Below, in pieces: positions 24,809-33,600 of a stretch of 64,000 bases of DNA (position 1 is its first letter; each line of letters begins with the position of its first letter). Location of the stretch: contig NZ_WHUF01000007.1 of assembly GCF_009380165.1 (NCBI RefSeq), positions 288,850 to 352,849 on the forward strand. The letters are read 5' to 3'. This stretch comes from Rugamonas rivuli (GTDB taxonomy: Bacteria > Pseudomonadota > Gammaproteobacteria > Burkholderiales > Burkholderiaceae_D). Made by a program: the position numbers and the translations under genes. Under the pieces are notes generated by a model. The model saw only the letters and a list, made by a program, of their open reading frames with translations. It ran no database searches and was not told where the DNA came from.

Positions 24809-26089
24809 ATGAAAACAACTATTTCCGACGCCATGCTCGACCCCTTGTACCGCCGCGTCAGCTGGCGGCTGATGCCATTTCTGTTCCTGTGCTACGTGGC
24901 CGCCTACCTGGACCGGGTCAACGTCGGCTTCGCCAAGTTGCAGATGCTGGCCGAGCTGCGCTTCAGCGATACCGTGTACGGCCTCGGCGCCGGCATCTTC
25001 TTCATCGGCTACTTCCTGTTCGAGGTGCCGTCCAACCTGCTGATGACGCGCACCGGCGCCCGCATCTGGATCGCCCGCATCATGATCAGCTGGGGCTTGA
25101 TCTCGTCGGCGCTGATGTTCGCCGACAGCGTGGCGAGCTTCTATCTGCTGCGCTTCCTGCTCGGCGCGGCGGAGGCCGGCTTCTTCCCCGGCATCATCCT
25201 GTATCTGACCTACTGGTATCCGGCGCGGCGCCGCGCGCGCATGGTGGCGCTGTTCATGAGCGGCGTGGCGGTGGCAGGCGTGGTGGGCGGGCCGCTGTCG
25301 GGCTGGATCATGCAAGCCTTTGGCGGACGCTACGGCCTGAGCGGATGGCAGTGGCTGTTCCTGCTGGAGGGCTTGCCGTCGGTGCTGATCGGCGTCTGGA
25401 CGCTGTTCTACCTGGACGACGGCATCCGCGCCGCCAAGTGGCTCAGCGAGGACGACAAGCTGCAACTGGAACGCGCCATCGCCGACGACGGCCAACACCA
25501 GCAACGCCTGCCGCTGGCGCAGGTGTTCCGCAGCGGCACGGTGTGGCTGCTGGCGCTGGTGTACTTTTTGTTCGTGATGGGCTTGTATGGCGTGAGCTTC
25601 TGGCTGCCGCAGCTGATCAGGAACAGCGGCGTGAAGGACGTGCTCGATATCGGCCTGCTGACGGCGATCCCGTATTCGGTGGCGGCGGTGGTGATGGTGC
25701 TGGCCGCGCGCCATTCCGACCGCAGCGGCGAGCGGCGCTGGCATGCGGCGGCTGCCGCCGTGGCCGGTGCGCTGGGCCTGGTGGCCGCCACCATTTACAG
25801 CGACAACACGGTGCTGGCGATGGCCGCGCTGAGCGTGGCCACGGCCGGCATCCTCACCACCTTCCCGATCTTCTGGAGCCTGCCGACCGCGCTGCTGGGC
25901 GGCACGGCGGCGGCGGCTGGCATCGCGCTGATCAACTCGGTCGGCAACCTGGCCGGCTTCGCCAGCCCGTATCTGGTGGGCGCCATCAAGGACGCCAGCG
26001 GCAGCACCGCCAACGGCATCTACCTGCTGGCCGCCAGCCTGGTGGCCGGCGCCGTGCTGGTGGTCACGCGACGATTACCTGGGACGTAA
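24809..26089 (+). CDS. MFS transporter, anion:cation symporter type
   Basis: A 426-residue twelve-helix major facilitator. The N terminus (YRRVSWRLMPFLFLCYVAAY, LDRVNVGFAKLQM) and GIFFIGYFLFEVPSNLLMTR with FLLGAAEAGFFPGIILYLTY are hallmarks of the ACS family (phthalate, tartrate, hexuronate and similar acids). I chose ATG 24809 (MKTTISDAML); the upstream extension lies in the divergent promoter region. The C-terminal half ends in the last helix SLVAGAVLVVTRR. No catabolic gene is adjacent, so the carboxylate transported is unknown. Confidence 0.88.
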   Translation: MKTTISDAMLDPLYRRVSWRLMPFLFLCYVAAYLDRVNVGFAKLQMLAELRFSDTVYGLGAGIFFIGYFLFEVPSNLLMTRTGARIWIARIMISWGLISSALMFADSVASFYLLRFLLGAAEAGFFPGIILYLTYWYPARRRARMVALFMSGVAVAGVVGGPLSGWIMQAFGGRYGLSGWQWLFLLEGLPSVLIGVWTLFYLDDGIRAAKWLSEDDKLQLERAIADDGQHQQRLPLAQVFRSGTVWLLALVYFLFVMGLYGVSFWLPQLIRNSGVKDVLDIGLLTAIPYSVAAVVMVLAARHSDRSGERRWHAAAAAVAGALGLVAATIYSDNTVLAMAALSVATAGILTTFPIFWSLPTALLGGTAAAAGIALINSVGNLAGFASPYLVGAIKDASGSTANGIYLLAASLVAGAVLVVTRRLPGT

Positions 26090-26159
26090 TCGCCGCCGCA
26101 CAGCGATATCCGGAGAATGGTTTCTGTCGCTACGACATAACCCACTCAAGGAGATCGCC

Positions 26160-26516
26160 ATGACCACCCCATCCCACATCGCTACCCAATACCTGGCCGT
26201 CTGGAACGAACGCGACGCCGCTGCCCGCCGCGCGCTGGTGGCGCGTGCCTTTGCGCTGGACGCCAGCTACCTCGATCCGATGATGCGCGGCGCCGGCCAC
26301 GACGGCATCGACGCCATGATCGCCGGCGCGCAAGGCCAGTTCCCCGGCTACCGTTTCGAACTGGACGGCACGCCGGACGGCCACAACGACGTGGTGCGCT
26401 TTTCGTGGACGCTGGCCGTGCCCGGCAGCGCGCCGGTGGCGCACGGCACCGATGTCGCCGAACTCGGCGCCGACGGCCGCCTGACCCGCGTCACCGGCTT
26501 CCTGAACGCGCCTTGA
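26160..26516 (+). CDS. NTF2-like (SnoaL-type) protein
   Basis: A 118-residue single-domain protein of the nuclear-transport-factor-2 fold, often small-ligand binding or polyketide-cyclase-like. Family features: QYLAVWNERDAAARRALVARAF at the start, DPMMRGAGHDGIDAMI, GYRFELDGTPDGHNDVVRFSWTL and a final DGRLTRVTGFL. AAGGAG lies eight bases before ATG 26160. No signal peptide. Its neighbours suggest it may belong with the XRE regulator behind it, but the role is unknown. Confidence 0.85.
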   Translation: MTTPSHIATQYLAVWNERDAAARRALVARAFALDASYLDPMMRGAGHDGIDAMIAGAQGQFPGYRFELDGTPDGHNDVVRFSWTLAVPGSAPVAHGTDVAELGADGRLTRVTGFLNAP

Positions 26517-26554
26517 TCACAGCCGGGCTATCATTGCCGTTCAAGGAGATCATC

Positions 26555-26608
26555 ATGCCTGCACCCAGCACAACCAACGATGGCCTCGGCCTGGCGGAAT
26601 GCCCATGA
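26555..26608 (+). CDS. 17-residue leader ORF coupled to the XRE regulator
   Basis: ATG 26555 has a textbook AAGGAG eight bases upstream and encodes a 17-residue peptide (MPAPSTTNDGLGLAECP). Its TGA overlaps the ATG at 26605 of the regulator (ATGA). The regulator itself has no ribosome binding site, so this small frame probably delivers ribosomes to it. It may be a remnant of an older gene or a true leader; the stretch AAGGAGATC before it repeats that before the NTF2-like gene. Confidence 0.5.
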   Translation: MPAPSTTNDGLGLAECP

Positions 26609-27441
26609 GCGGCGCGGCCGATTACTTCAGCGACTTCGCCGCCGCGCTGAAGTACTGGCGCGGCAAGCGCGGCTACAGCCAGCTGCGCCTGTCGACCGAG
26701 AGCGAGATTTCGCAGCGCCACATCAGCTTCCTGGAAAGCGGCCGCTCGCAGCCCAGCAAGGACTTGATACTGAAGCTGGGCATGGTGCTGGAGATCCCGC
26801 TGCGGCAACGCAACGTCATGCTGCTGTCGGCCGGCTACGCGCCGGCCTACCAGGAGCGCAAGCTGTCCGATCCCGAACTGGGCGCGGTGCGGCAGGCGCT
26901 GGATTTCATGCTGGCGCAGCAGGCGCCGTATCCCGCGCTGGTGGTGGACCGCCTGTGGAACCTGGCGATGGCCAACGCGCCGGCGGCCGGCATGATGCGC
27001 TGGCTGCTGGGCCTGCCCGACGATGCGGCCCTGCCGACCGACGGCTCCGTTAACGTGCTCAAGCTGATGCTGGATCCGCACGGCGTGCGCCAGTACCTGC
27101 ACAACTGGGAAGAGGTGGGCGCCGACCTGCTGCACTGGATACAGCGCGAAGCGATGGGCGACGGCCCCGGCAGCGCGGCCACCGTGCTGCTGGGCGAACT
27201 GCTGGCGCTGCCCGGCGTCGCCGGCATGCAGGGCGTCGGCCATCTGGCGCCCAACCTGGACCGCCGCGCCTTGCCCTTTCTGCCGGTGACGATACGCAAG
27301 GATGGCGTCGAACTGAATCTGTTCACCACCATCGCCACGCTGGGCACGCCGCATGACGTGACCGTGCACGAGTTGCGGGTCGAATCGTTTTTCCCGGCAG
27401 ACGAAGCCAGCGCGGCGTGGTTCCGCGCCCGGCATTGCTAG
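26605..27441 (+). CDS. XRE-family regulator with MmyB-like ligand-binding domain
   Basis: A 278-residue transcription regulator. The N-terminal helix-turn-helix is clear (LKYWRGKRGYSQLRLSTES, EISQRHISFLESGRSQPSKD). The C-terminal part (about 95-275) resembles the PAS-like MmyB domain (ALVVDRLWNLAMANAPA, NVLKLMLDPHGVRQYLHNW, FTTIATLGTPHDVTVHELRVESFFPADE), common in regulators that sense small hydrophobic ligands or control short-chain dehydrogenases. An alternative ATG lies at 26599, but 26605 gives the ATGA overlap with the leader ORF. It ends overlapping by four bases with the convergent solute-binding gene. Confidence 0.88.
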   Translation: MSGAADYFSDFAAALKYWRGKRGYSQLRLSTESEISQRHISFLESGRSQPSKDLILKLGMVLEIPLRQRNVMLLSAGYAPAYQERKLSDPELGAVRQALDFMLAQQAPYPALVVDRLWNLAMANAPAAGMMRWLLGLPDDAALPTDGSVNVLKLMLDPHGVRQYLHNWEEVGADLLHWIQREAMGDGPGSAATVLLGELLALPGVAGMQGVGHLAPNLDRRALPFLPVTIRKDGVELNLFTTIATLGTPHDVTVHELRVESFFPADEASAAWFRARHC

Positions 27442-28271
27442 CTGTCCGGCATCGCCTCCAGGATGTCGCGCACGCCGCCACTGAAGATGCGGCGGGTGAT
27501 TTCCTCGCCCAGGTAGCGCTCGTAGATTTTCTGCACCGTGCCGTCGCCGACGATGGCGCGCAGCGCGTCGATGTAACGGCGCCGCGCCGCCGCCGGCACC
27601 TGCTTCGACACATACATGCCCACCATCGCGCGCGGCGATTCCGCGAACGGCGTGCCGGTCATCTTGCCCAGCATGTGGAACTGGCGCTGGTGCAGCACGT
27701 GGATGGCGGGCGGCGCCAGCGTGCCTTCGGCCCGTCCAGCCAGGATCTTGCGGAACACCACGCCGTAGTCGTTGACGTATTCCAGCCGTCCCAGCTTTTG
27801 CAGGCGCTCCATCTGCACCATCGTCGCGGCCGAATACGAGATGCCGCGCGTGACGTTCAGGTGCGCGCTGCTGTGGTCGACGAAATCGGCCAGGCTGCGG
27901 AACTTGCCGGCGTCTTTGTTGAGCAGCAGCAGTTCGAAGTGGGTGTAGGTGTAGGGCAGCCACAGGCCATGGCGGTCGCGCTCGGGCGTGCGCAGCGAGG
28001 CGCCGGTGATGTCCAGGCTGCCGTTGAAGAACTGCGCGTACAGCCGGCCGTGCGGATACCACGCCAGTTGGAAGGCGCAGCCGCTGCGCCGGTGCATTTC
28101 TTCCAGCACGTCGGCCGTGCTGCCGTGGATGACGCCGCCCTCGCGGTAGGCCGAGTAGCCCAGGTCGCTGAGGCCGGCCCGCGCCGGCGCGCATGGCGCG
28201 GCCGCCGCCCGGGCCGCAGGCGCGGCCAGCAGCAGGATGGCCAGCAAAACGGTGCTCAGTCTTTCGGTCAT
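27438..28271 (-). CDS. Periplasmic solute-binding protein (SBP_bac_3-like), orphan
   Basis: A 277-residue protein with a signal peptide (MTERLSTVLLAILLLAAPAARA) and a two-lobed periplasmic binding fold of the amino-acid-binding type: RSGCAFQLAWYPHGRLYAQF, NGSLDITGASLRTPERD, LWLPYTYTHFELLLLNKDAG, and a C-terminal VQKIYERYLGEEITRR. No permease or ATPase is near, so it is probably a sensor-type or orphan binding protein, similar in layout to the other solute-binding genes in the window (57696 and 61753). Ligand unknown. Confidence 0.82.
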   Translation of the reverse strand: MTERLSTVLLAILLLAAPAARAAAAPCAPARAGLSDLGYSAYREGGVIHGSTADVLEEMHRRSGCAFQLAWYPHGRLYAQFFNGSLDITGASLRTPERDRHGLWLPYTYTHFELLLLNKDAGKFRSLADFVDHSSAHLNVTRGISYSAATMVQMERLQKLGRLEYVNDYGVVFRKILAGRAEGTLAPPAIHVLHQRQFHMLGKMTGTPFAESPRAMVGMYVSKQVPAAARRRYIDALRAIVGDGTVQKIYERYLGEEITRRIFSGGVRDILEAMPDS

Positions 28272-28361
28272 GGCGGCGATGCGGTGTCGGTGTAGTTGTC
28301 TCAGTGTAACACTTGGTCACGCGGAAAAGTGCATGCTTGCAGGCGGCGGGATTTCCGTAGA

Positions 28362-28381
28362 TACTGTATGTATTCACAGTA
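28362..28381 (+). promoter_or_regulatory. LexA (SOS) box of dinB
   Basis: The 20-mer TACTGTATGTATTCACAGTA matches the E. coli consensus TACTG(TA)5CAGTA closely, with exact CTGT-N8-ACAG core. It ends 14 bases before the dinB ATG, so it should repress DNA polymerase IV until DNA damage. Confidence 0.9.
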
Positions 28382-28395
28382 ATCGTTCCCGCACC

Positions 28396-29547
28396 ATGGC
28401 TGAAGACCTGCGCCGCATCGCCCACCTCGACATGGACGCGTTTTACGCGTCCGTCGAGCTGCTGCGCTACCCGGAATTGCGCGGCTTGCCGGTGGTCATA
28501 GGCGGCGGCCGCGACGCCCAGCCGGTGGCGCAGGCGGACGGCAGCCACAGCTTCTCGCGGCTGCGCGACTATGTCGGCCGCGGCGTCATCACCACCGCCA
28601 CCTACGAGGCGCGCGCGCTGGGCGTGGGCTCGGCCATGGGCATGATGAAGGCGGCCAAGCTGGCGCCGGACGCCATCCTGCTGCCGGTCAATTTCGACTC
28701 CTACCGCCATTACTCGCGGCTGTTCAAGAACGCCGTGGCCGCCATCGCGCCGGATTTCGAGGACCGCGGCATCGATGAAATCTATATCGACCTGACCCAT
28801 GTCGAAGGCGAGACGCGCGAGCTGGCGCAGCGCATCAAGCAGGCCGTGCGCGACGCCACCGGGCTGTCGTGCTCGATCGGCATCACGCCCAACAAGCTGC
28901 TGTCGAAGATCAGCTCGGACCTGGAAAAACCCAACGGCCTGACCATCCTCGGCTACGACGACATCCCGGCGCGCATCTGGCCGCTGGGCGTGCGCAAGAT
29001 TAACGGCATCGGCCCCAAGGCCACCGAGAAACTGGCGGCGCTGGGCATAGCGACCATAGGCCAGCTGGCGGCGGCCGACGCCGGCCTGTTGCAGGACCAT
29101 TTCGGCGCGCATTATTCGGCCTGGCTGGCCGAGGCTGCGCGCGGCATCGACCGGCGCGAAATCTCCACCAGCTCGGAGAGCAAGTCGATCAGCCGCGAAA
29201 CCACTTTCGAGCGCGACCTGCATGCGCGCCAGGACCGCGACACGCTGTCCGGCATCCTGACCCAGCTGTGCGCGCGGCTGGCGGACGACCTCAAACGCAA
29301 GGGCTACGTCAGCCGCACCATCAGCATCAAGCTGCGCTACGACGATTTCCAGATCGTCAGCCGCAACGTCACCCTGCCGCAGCCGGTGGCCGACACCACC
29401 GGCATCCTGCACGCCGCGCGCGAGTGCCTGAAGCGGGTGCCGCTGCAACGCCGCCTGCGCCTGTTGGGCGTGCGCGCCAGCACGCTGGAGCCGCCCGGCT
29501 CGGGCCCGCAGCCGGCGTTGCCCCGGCAAGGCGAATTGTTCGCCTAG
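28396..29547 (+). CDS. dinB: DNA polymerase IV (Y family)
   Basis: Error-prone translesion polymerase induced by SOS. The 383 residues from ATG 28396 contain the catalytic start RIAHLDMDAFYASVEL, TATYEARALGVGSAMGM, the acidic pair in DRGIDEIYIDLTHVEG, the helix-hairpin-helix GVRKINGIGPKATEKLAALGI and a little-finger domain (about 240-355, SKSISRETTFERDL). The final residues GELFA resemble a beta-clamp binding tail (QGELF). The insertion GGGRDAQPVAQADGSHSFSR after VVIGG is longer than in E. coli. A LexA box overlaps the promoter; rdgC follows. Confidence 0.95.
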   Translation: MAEDLRRIAHLDMDAFYASVELLRYPELRGLPVVIGGGRDAQPVAQADGSHSFSRLRDYVGRGVITTATYEARALGVGSAMGMMKAAKLAPDAILLPVNFDSYRHYSRLFKNAVAAIAPDFEDRGIDEIYIDLTHVEGETRELAQRIKQAVRDATGLSCSIGITPNKLLSKISSDLEKPNGLTILGYDDIPARIWPLGVRKINGIGPKATEKLAALGIATIGQLAAADAGLLQDHFGAHYSAWLAEAARGIDRREISTSSESKSISRETTFERDLHARQDRDTLSGILTQLCARLADDLKRKGYVSRTISIKLRYDDFQIVSRNVTLPQPVADTTGILHAARECLKRVPLQRRLRLLGVRASTLEPPGSGPQPALPRQGELFA

Positions 29548-29628
29548 GTCAGCAACAGATTCGGTCCGGCGCCGCCATCACCGTGTAAAATGGCGCTCCC
29601 CTGGCATTACTGAAACAAGGCTCAATAC

Positions 29629-30525
29629 ATGTGGTTCAAGAATCTACAGATTTACCGTCTGCCGGCCCCTTGGGCCTTCACCCCCGAACAACTGGAAGCA
29701 GCGCTGGCTCCTCACGCCTTCGTCCCGGCCAGCAGCAATGAGCTGCTGCGCCAGGGTTGGGACACGCCGCGCCCGAACGGTGGCCTGGTGCACGTGGTCA
29801 ACAAACAAATGCTGATCCTGCTGGGCACCGAGAAAAAACTGCTGCCGAACACCGTCATCAACCAGGTCGCCAAGGCCCGCGCCGCCGAAATGGAAGAGGC
29901 GCAAGGCTTCGCACCCGGCAAGAAGGCCATGAAGGAATTGAAGGAGCGCGTCGCCGACGAGCTGCTGCCGCGCGCCTTCTCGATCCGCAGCAATGTCTGG
30001 ACCTGGATCGATCCGGTCAACGGCTGGCTGGTGGTCGATGCCGCCAGCCCGGCCAAGGCCGACGAAGTGATCAAGCTGCTGCTCAAGGCGGTCGACAAGC
30101 TGCCGCTGGAAAGCCTGCGCGTGCAGCGCTCGCCGGTGGGCGTGATGACCGAATGGCTGCAGGCCGACGATGCGCCGGCCGGTTTCACGGTCGACATGGA
30201 CACCGAACTGCGCGCCACCGGCGAGAGCAAGGCGGCCGTGCGCTACGTGCGCCACACGCTGGAAGCGGACGAAGTGCGCCGCCACATCGCGGCCGGCAAG
30301 CAGTGCACCCGCCTGGCGATGACCTGGGACAGCAAGATTTCCTTCGTGCTGACCGAATCGCTGGCGATCAAGGGCATCAAGCCGCTGGACGTGATCGCTG
30401 AAAAGGAATCGAGCACCAAGAACGACGACGAGCGTTTCGACGGCGATTTCATGCTGATGACCGGCGAACTGGCCAAGCTGATGACCGATGTGGTCGAGGC
30501 CCTGGGCGGCGAAGCGAAGGCTTAA
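29629..30525 (+). CDS. rdgC: Recombination-associated protein RdgC
   Basis: Toroidal dimer that binds double-stranded DNA and limits RecA loading. The 298 residues carry the usual beginning (MWFKNLQIYRLPAPW), NKQMLILLGTEKKLLPNTVI, KELKERVADELLPRAFSIRS and the C-terminal FDGDFMLMTGELAKLMTD. Length equals the family norm. It follows dinB by 80 bases and ends at a strong terminator, so a SOS-related unit of dinB and rdgC is plausible though a separate promoter cannot be excluded. Confidence 0.96.
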   Translation: MWFKNLQIYRLPAPWAFTPEQLEAALAPHAFVPASSNELLRQGWDTPRPNGGLVHVVNKQMLILLGTEKKLLPNTVINQVAKARAAEMEEAQGFAPGKKAMKELKERVADELLPRAFSIRSNVWTWIDPVNGWLVVDAASPAKADEVIKLLLKAVDKLPLESLRVQRSPVGVMTEWLQADDAPAGFTVDMDTELRATGESKAAVRYVRHTLEADEVRRHIAAGKQCTRLAMTWDSKISFVLTESLAIKGIKPLDVIAEKESSTKNDDERFDGDFMLMTGELAKLMTDVVEALGGEAKA

Positions 30526-30563
30526 TCGGACTACAACAAAGCCGTTGCCTGTTGGTTAAAGAT

Positions 30564-30594
30564 GCCGCAAAGTCTTTGATTTTGCGGCTTTTTT
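30564..30594 (+). terminator. Rho-independent terminator after rdgC
   Basis: GCCGCAAA at 30564-30571 pairs with TTTGCGGC at 30581-30588 around a 9-base loop, followed by six T. It separates rdgC from the giant repeat genes. Confidence 0.9.
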
Positions 30595-30659
30595 CATGTA
30601 ATTTTTGATAAAAACCAGGGAAAATAGTTTCGTTGCTCTGTAGAAATTAGCGCGATTTC

Positions 30660-30668
30660 TGCTATAGT
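30660..30668 (+). promoter_or_regulatory. Extended -10 candidate for the giant repeat gene
   Basis: TGCTATAGT (TG, one base, then TATAGT) lies 30 bases ahead of the ATG at 30698; the stretch 30595-30660 is locally AT-rich. No clear -35 at 17-base spacing. Judged by sequence only. Confidence 0.4.
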
Positions 30669-30697
30669 GAAAGATGTTATCAAATTAGGAACTCGTC

Positions 30698-33600
30698 ATG
30701 AGCACCTTCGTCCCCATTCTTTCCACTGACCAGATCGCCAACATCCTCTCCACGCAGGATGTCTTGAGCTGGACCAGCGAAGATATCGCGGCGTTGAGTT
30801 CGCTCCAAGTTCCCGCCCTGCGCACCGACCACCTGGCCGTCATGACCAGCCAGCAGCTGGCCTACCTGGCCGCCAGCAATGTCGCGGTACTGACCACGCA
30901 AGACCTGGCCGCGATCAAGCCGGCCATCCTGAACGCCGTCGGCGCGCTGCCGTCCGGCTTCATGGGCGCGCTGAACAGCGCCCAGGTCGCCGCGCTGACC
31001 ACCGCCCAGGCCGCCGCATTGGGCACCAAAGCCTTCACCAGTCTCAGCAGCCAGGCCATCGCCGCGTTTGAAACGGCCGACCTGGCCGCCTTGAGCACCG
31101 CCAATATCGCCAGCCTGTCGTCCGACCAGGTGGCCCTGATGGGCACGGGTCAATTGAGCGCCTTGAGCACGCGCCAGCTGGCGACCTTCACGGCTGATGA
31201 AATCCTGGCGATCGGCACCGGCGGCATCGCCGCGCTGGGCACGCGCGGCGTCACTGCGCTGGCCACGGCGCAGCTGGCCGCGCTGAGTTCCGACCAGGTC
31301 GTGGCGCTGAGCACGGCCCAGGCCGCCGCATTGAGCGGCGCGCAGTTGAACGCCTTTTCCACCGACGCCATCGCGGCGATGGAAACGGCCGATATCGCCG
31401 CCCTGAAAACCGCCGCCATCGCCGCGTTGTCGACGCGCCAGGTGGCCGCGCTGGGCCAGGCCCAGTTGACCGCTTTCACCACCGCCGATTTCGCCGCCTT
31501 GAGCAGCGCCCAGCTGGGCGCGCTGTCGGCGGCCGGCATCGCCGGGCTGGAGAGCCGCGATCTGGCCGCGCTGAGCCTGAACGCGCTGCCGGCGCTGGGC
31601 ACCGGCCTGTTGTCGACACTGAGCACCGCGCAACTGGCCGGCTTCGGTTCGGGCCAGTTGGGCGCGCTGAGCAGCAACCAGGTGGCGGCGCTGACCTCCG
31701 ACCAGATCCACTCGCTGAGCGCGGTGCGCATCGCCGGCTTCGGCTCGCGCCAGGTGGCGGGCTTGTCGGCGCAGGATATCGCCGACCTCAGTTATGCCGC
31801 GCTGGCCGGCCTGAGCACTGCGTTCATGGCGGCGCTGTCGTCGGACCAGTTCGCCGAGCTGGGCACCGGCTCCATCCAGAATACCGACCAGGTGTTTTCC
31901 GACCTGGGCACGGCGCAGATCGCCGCGCTGCGCACCGCCGCGCTGGCGGGCATGAACACGGCGCAGCTGGCCCATCTGTCGACCGCCCAGGCCGCCGCGC
32001 TGAGCAGCGCGCAGCTGGCCAGCCTGTCGACGGCGCTGATCGCGGCGCTGGGCACGGCCGATCTGAAGGCGATCAAGACCGCCGCCATCGCCGGCCTGAC
32101 GACGCAGCAGATGGCGGCGCTCGACAACAACCAGCTGGGCGCGCTGACCACCGCCCAGTTCGCCGCATTGAACAGCCGCCAGATCGGCGCGCTGTCCAGC
32201 GATGCGATCGCCGCCTTGCCGGCGGCCGACTTGCTGGCCATGAGCGGCGGCGCCATCGCGGCGCTGAGTCCGGCCGTGCTGGCCATGCTGACGACGACTC
32301 AGCTCAGCAGCTTGAGCACCCGCCAGTTCGCCAGCCTGACCACGGCCCAGATCGCGGCGCTGTCCACCGACCAGGCTGAAAGCCTCACCAGCGCGCAGCT
32401 CGGCGTCCTCAGCACGGCACAGCTCGCGGCAATGTCGCCGGGCGATGTCTTTGCGGTGTTCTTCAAGGCAGGCGTTTCCCCGGTAAACGGCCAGGCAATC
32501 AGCACTGCGACGTTCTCCACCTTGTCGTCGGCACAGCTGAGCGCTCTCACCAACGCAGGCGGAGCGCAATTCCAGAACGTCACGACGGCCCAGATCGCGG
32601 CCTTGCGTACGGCCGCCCTGACCGGCCTGAATTTTTCGCACTTGCAGTACCTCACCACCGCGCAGGCCGCCGCGCTGAGCGCCGCGCAGTTGAGCAGCCT
32701 GTCCACGGATCAAATCTCCTGGTTCATTACGGACGACGTGCCGGTCCTGAAAACTAACGCCATCGCCGCGCTGACCACCCAGCAGGTCGCCGTGCTGAGC
32801 AGCGCCCAAGTGCGCGCCATGACGACGTCCCAGATCGCCGCGCTGAGCAGCCGCCAGTTCGACGCCCTCACCAGCGACGGCCTGGCCGGCCTGGAATTCG
32901 CCGACTTCGCCGCGCTGGGCGCCGGCGCGATCGCCGTGCTCGATACCGCCAGCATTGCCGGCCTGACCACGGCCCAGCTGTCCGGCCTGGGCACGCGCCA
33001 GATCGCCGCGCTGAGCACCGCCCAGTTGAACGCGCTCAGCAGCGCGCAAATCCACAGCCTGACTTCCGGCCAGGTCGCCGCGTTGAGCTCGCTCCAGGTG
33101 GGTAGCCTGACGACCGCGGACATCGCCGGCCTGGCGTCGGCCACGCTGTCGTCGCTGCGCACGGCCGCGATTGCCGCGCTCAATTCCGACCAGCTGGCCG
33201 TGCTGGGCGCCGCCGACGGCGGCAGCGGCATGGTGCAGCTGCTGACCACCGCGCAGGTCGCCGCGCTGCGCAGCGCCGCGCTGAGCGGCCTGAGCACCGC
33301 CGAAGCGGTCGCGCTGACCGCCGGCCAGGTCGCCGCCCTGAGCAGCAGCCAGTTGCGCGCGCTGAGCACGCAGGCCATCGCCGCCATGGAACCGCTGGAC
33401 CTGGCCGCGATCCGCACCGCCGCCATCCCCGGCCTCAGCCCGGCCCAGGTGGCCGCGCTGTCGAGCAGCCAGCTGGCCGCGCTGACGATGGGCCAATTCC
33501 TGGCGATGAATGCCGCGCAGCTGGGCGCGCTGTCGTCCGACACCATCGCCGGCTTTTCCAGCGCCAATATGGCCGCCTTCGGCACCGCCTATATCGCCGC

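Noticed and set aside
26491..29529. 1012-codon minus-strand frame across the XRE, solute-binding and dinB genes
   Set aside because: It shares a strand with the solute-binding gene but in another frame, has no recognisable motifs, and overlaps three convincing genes.
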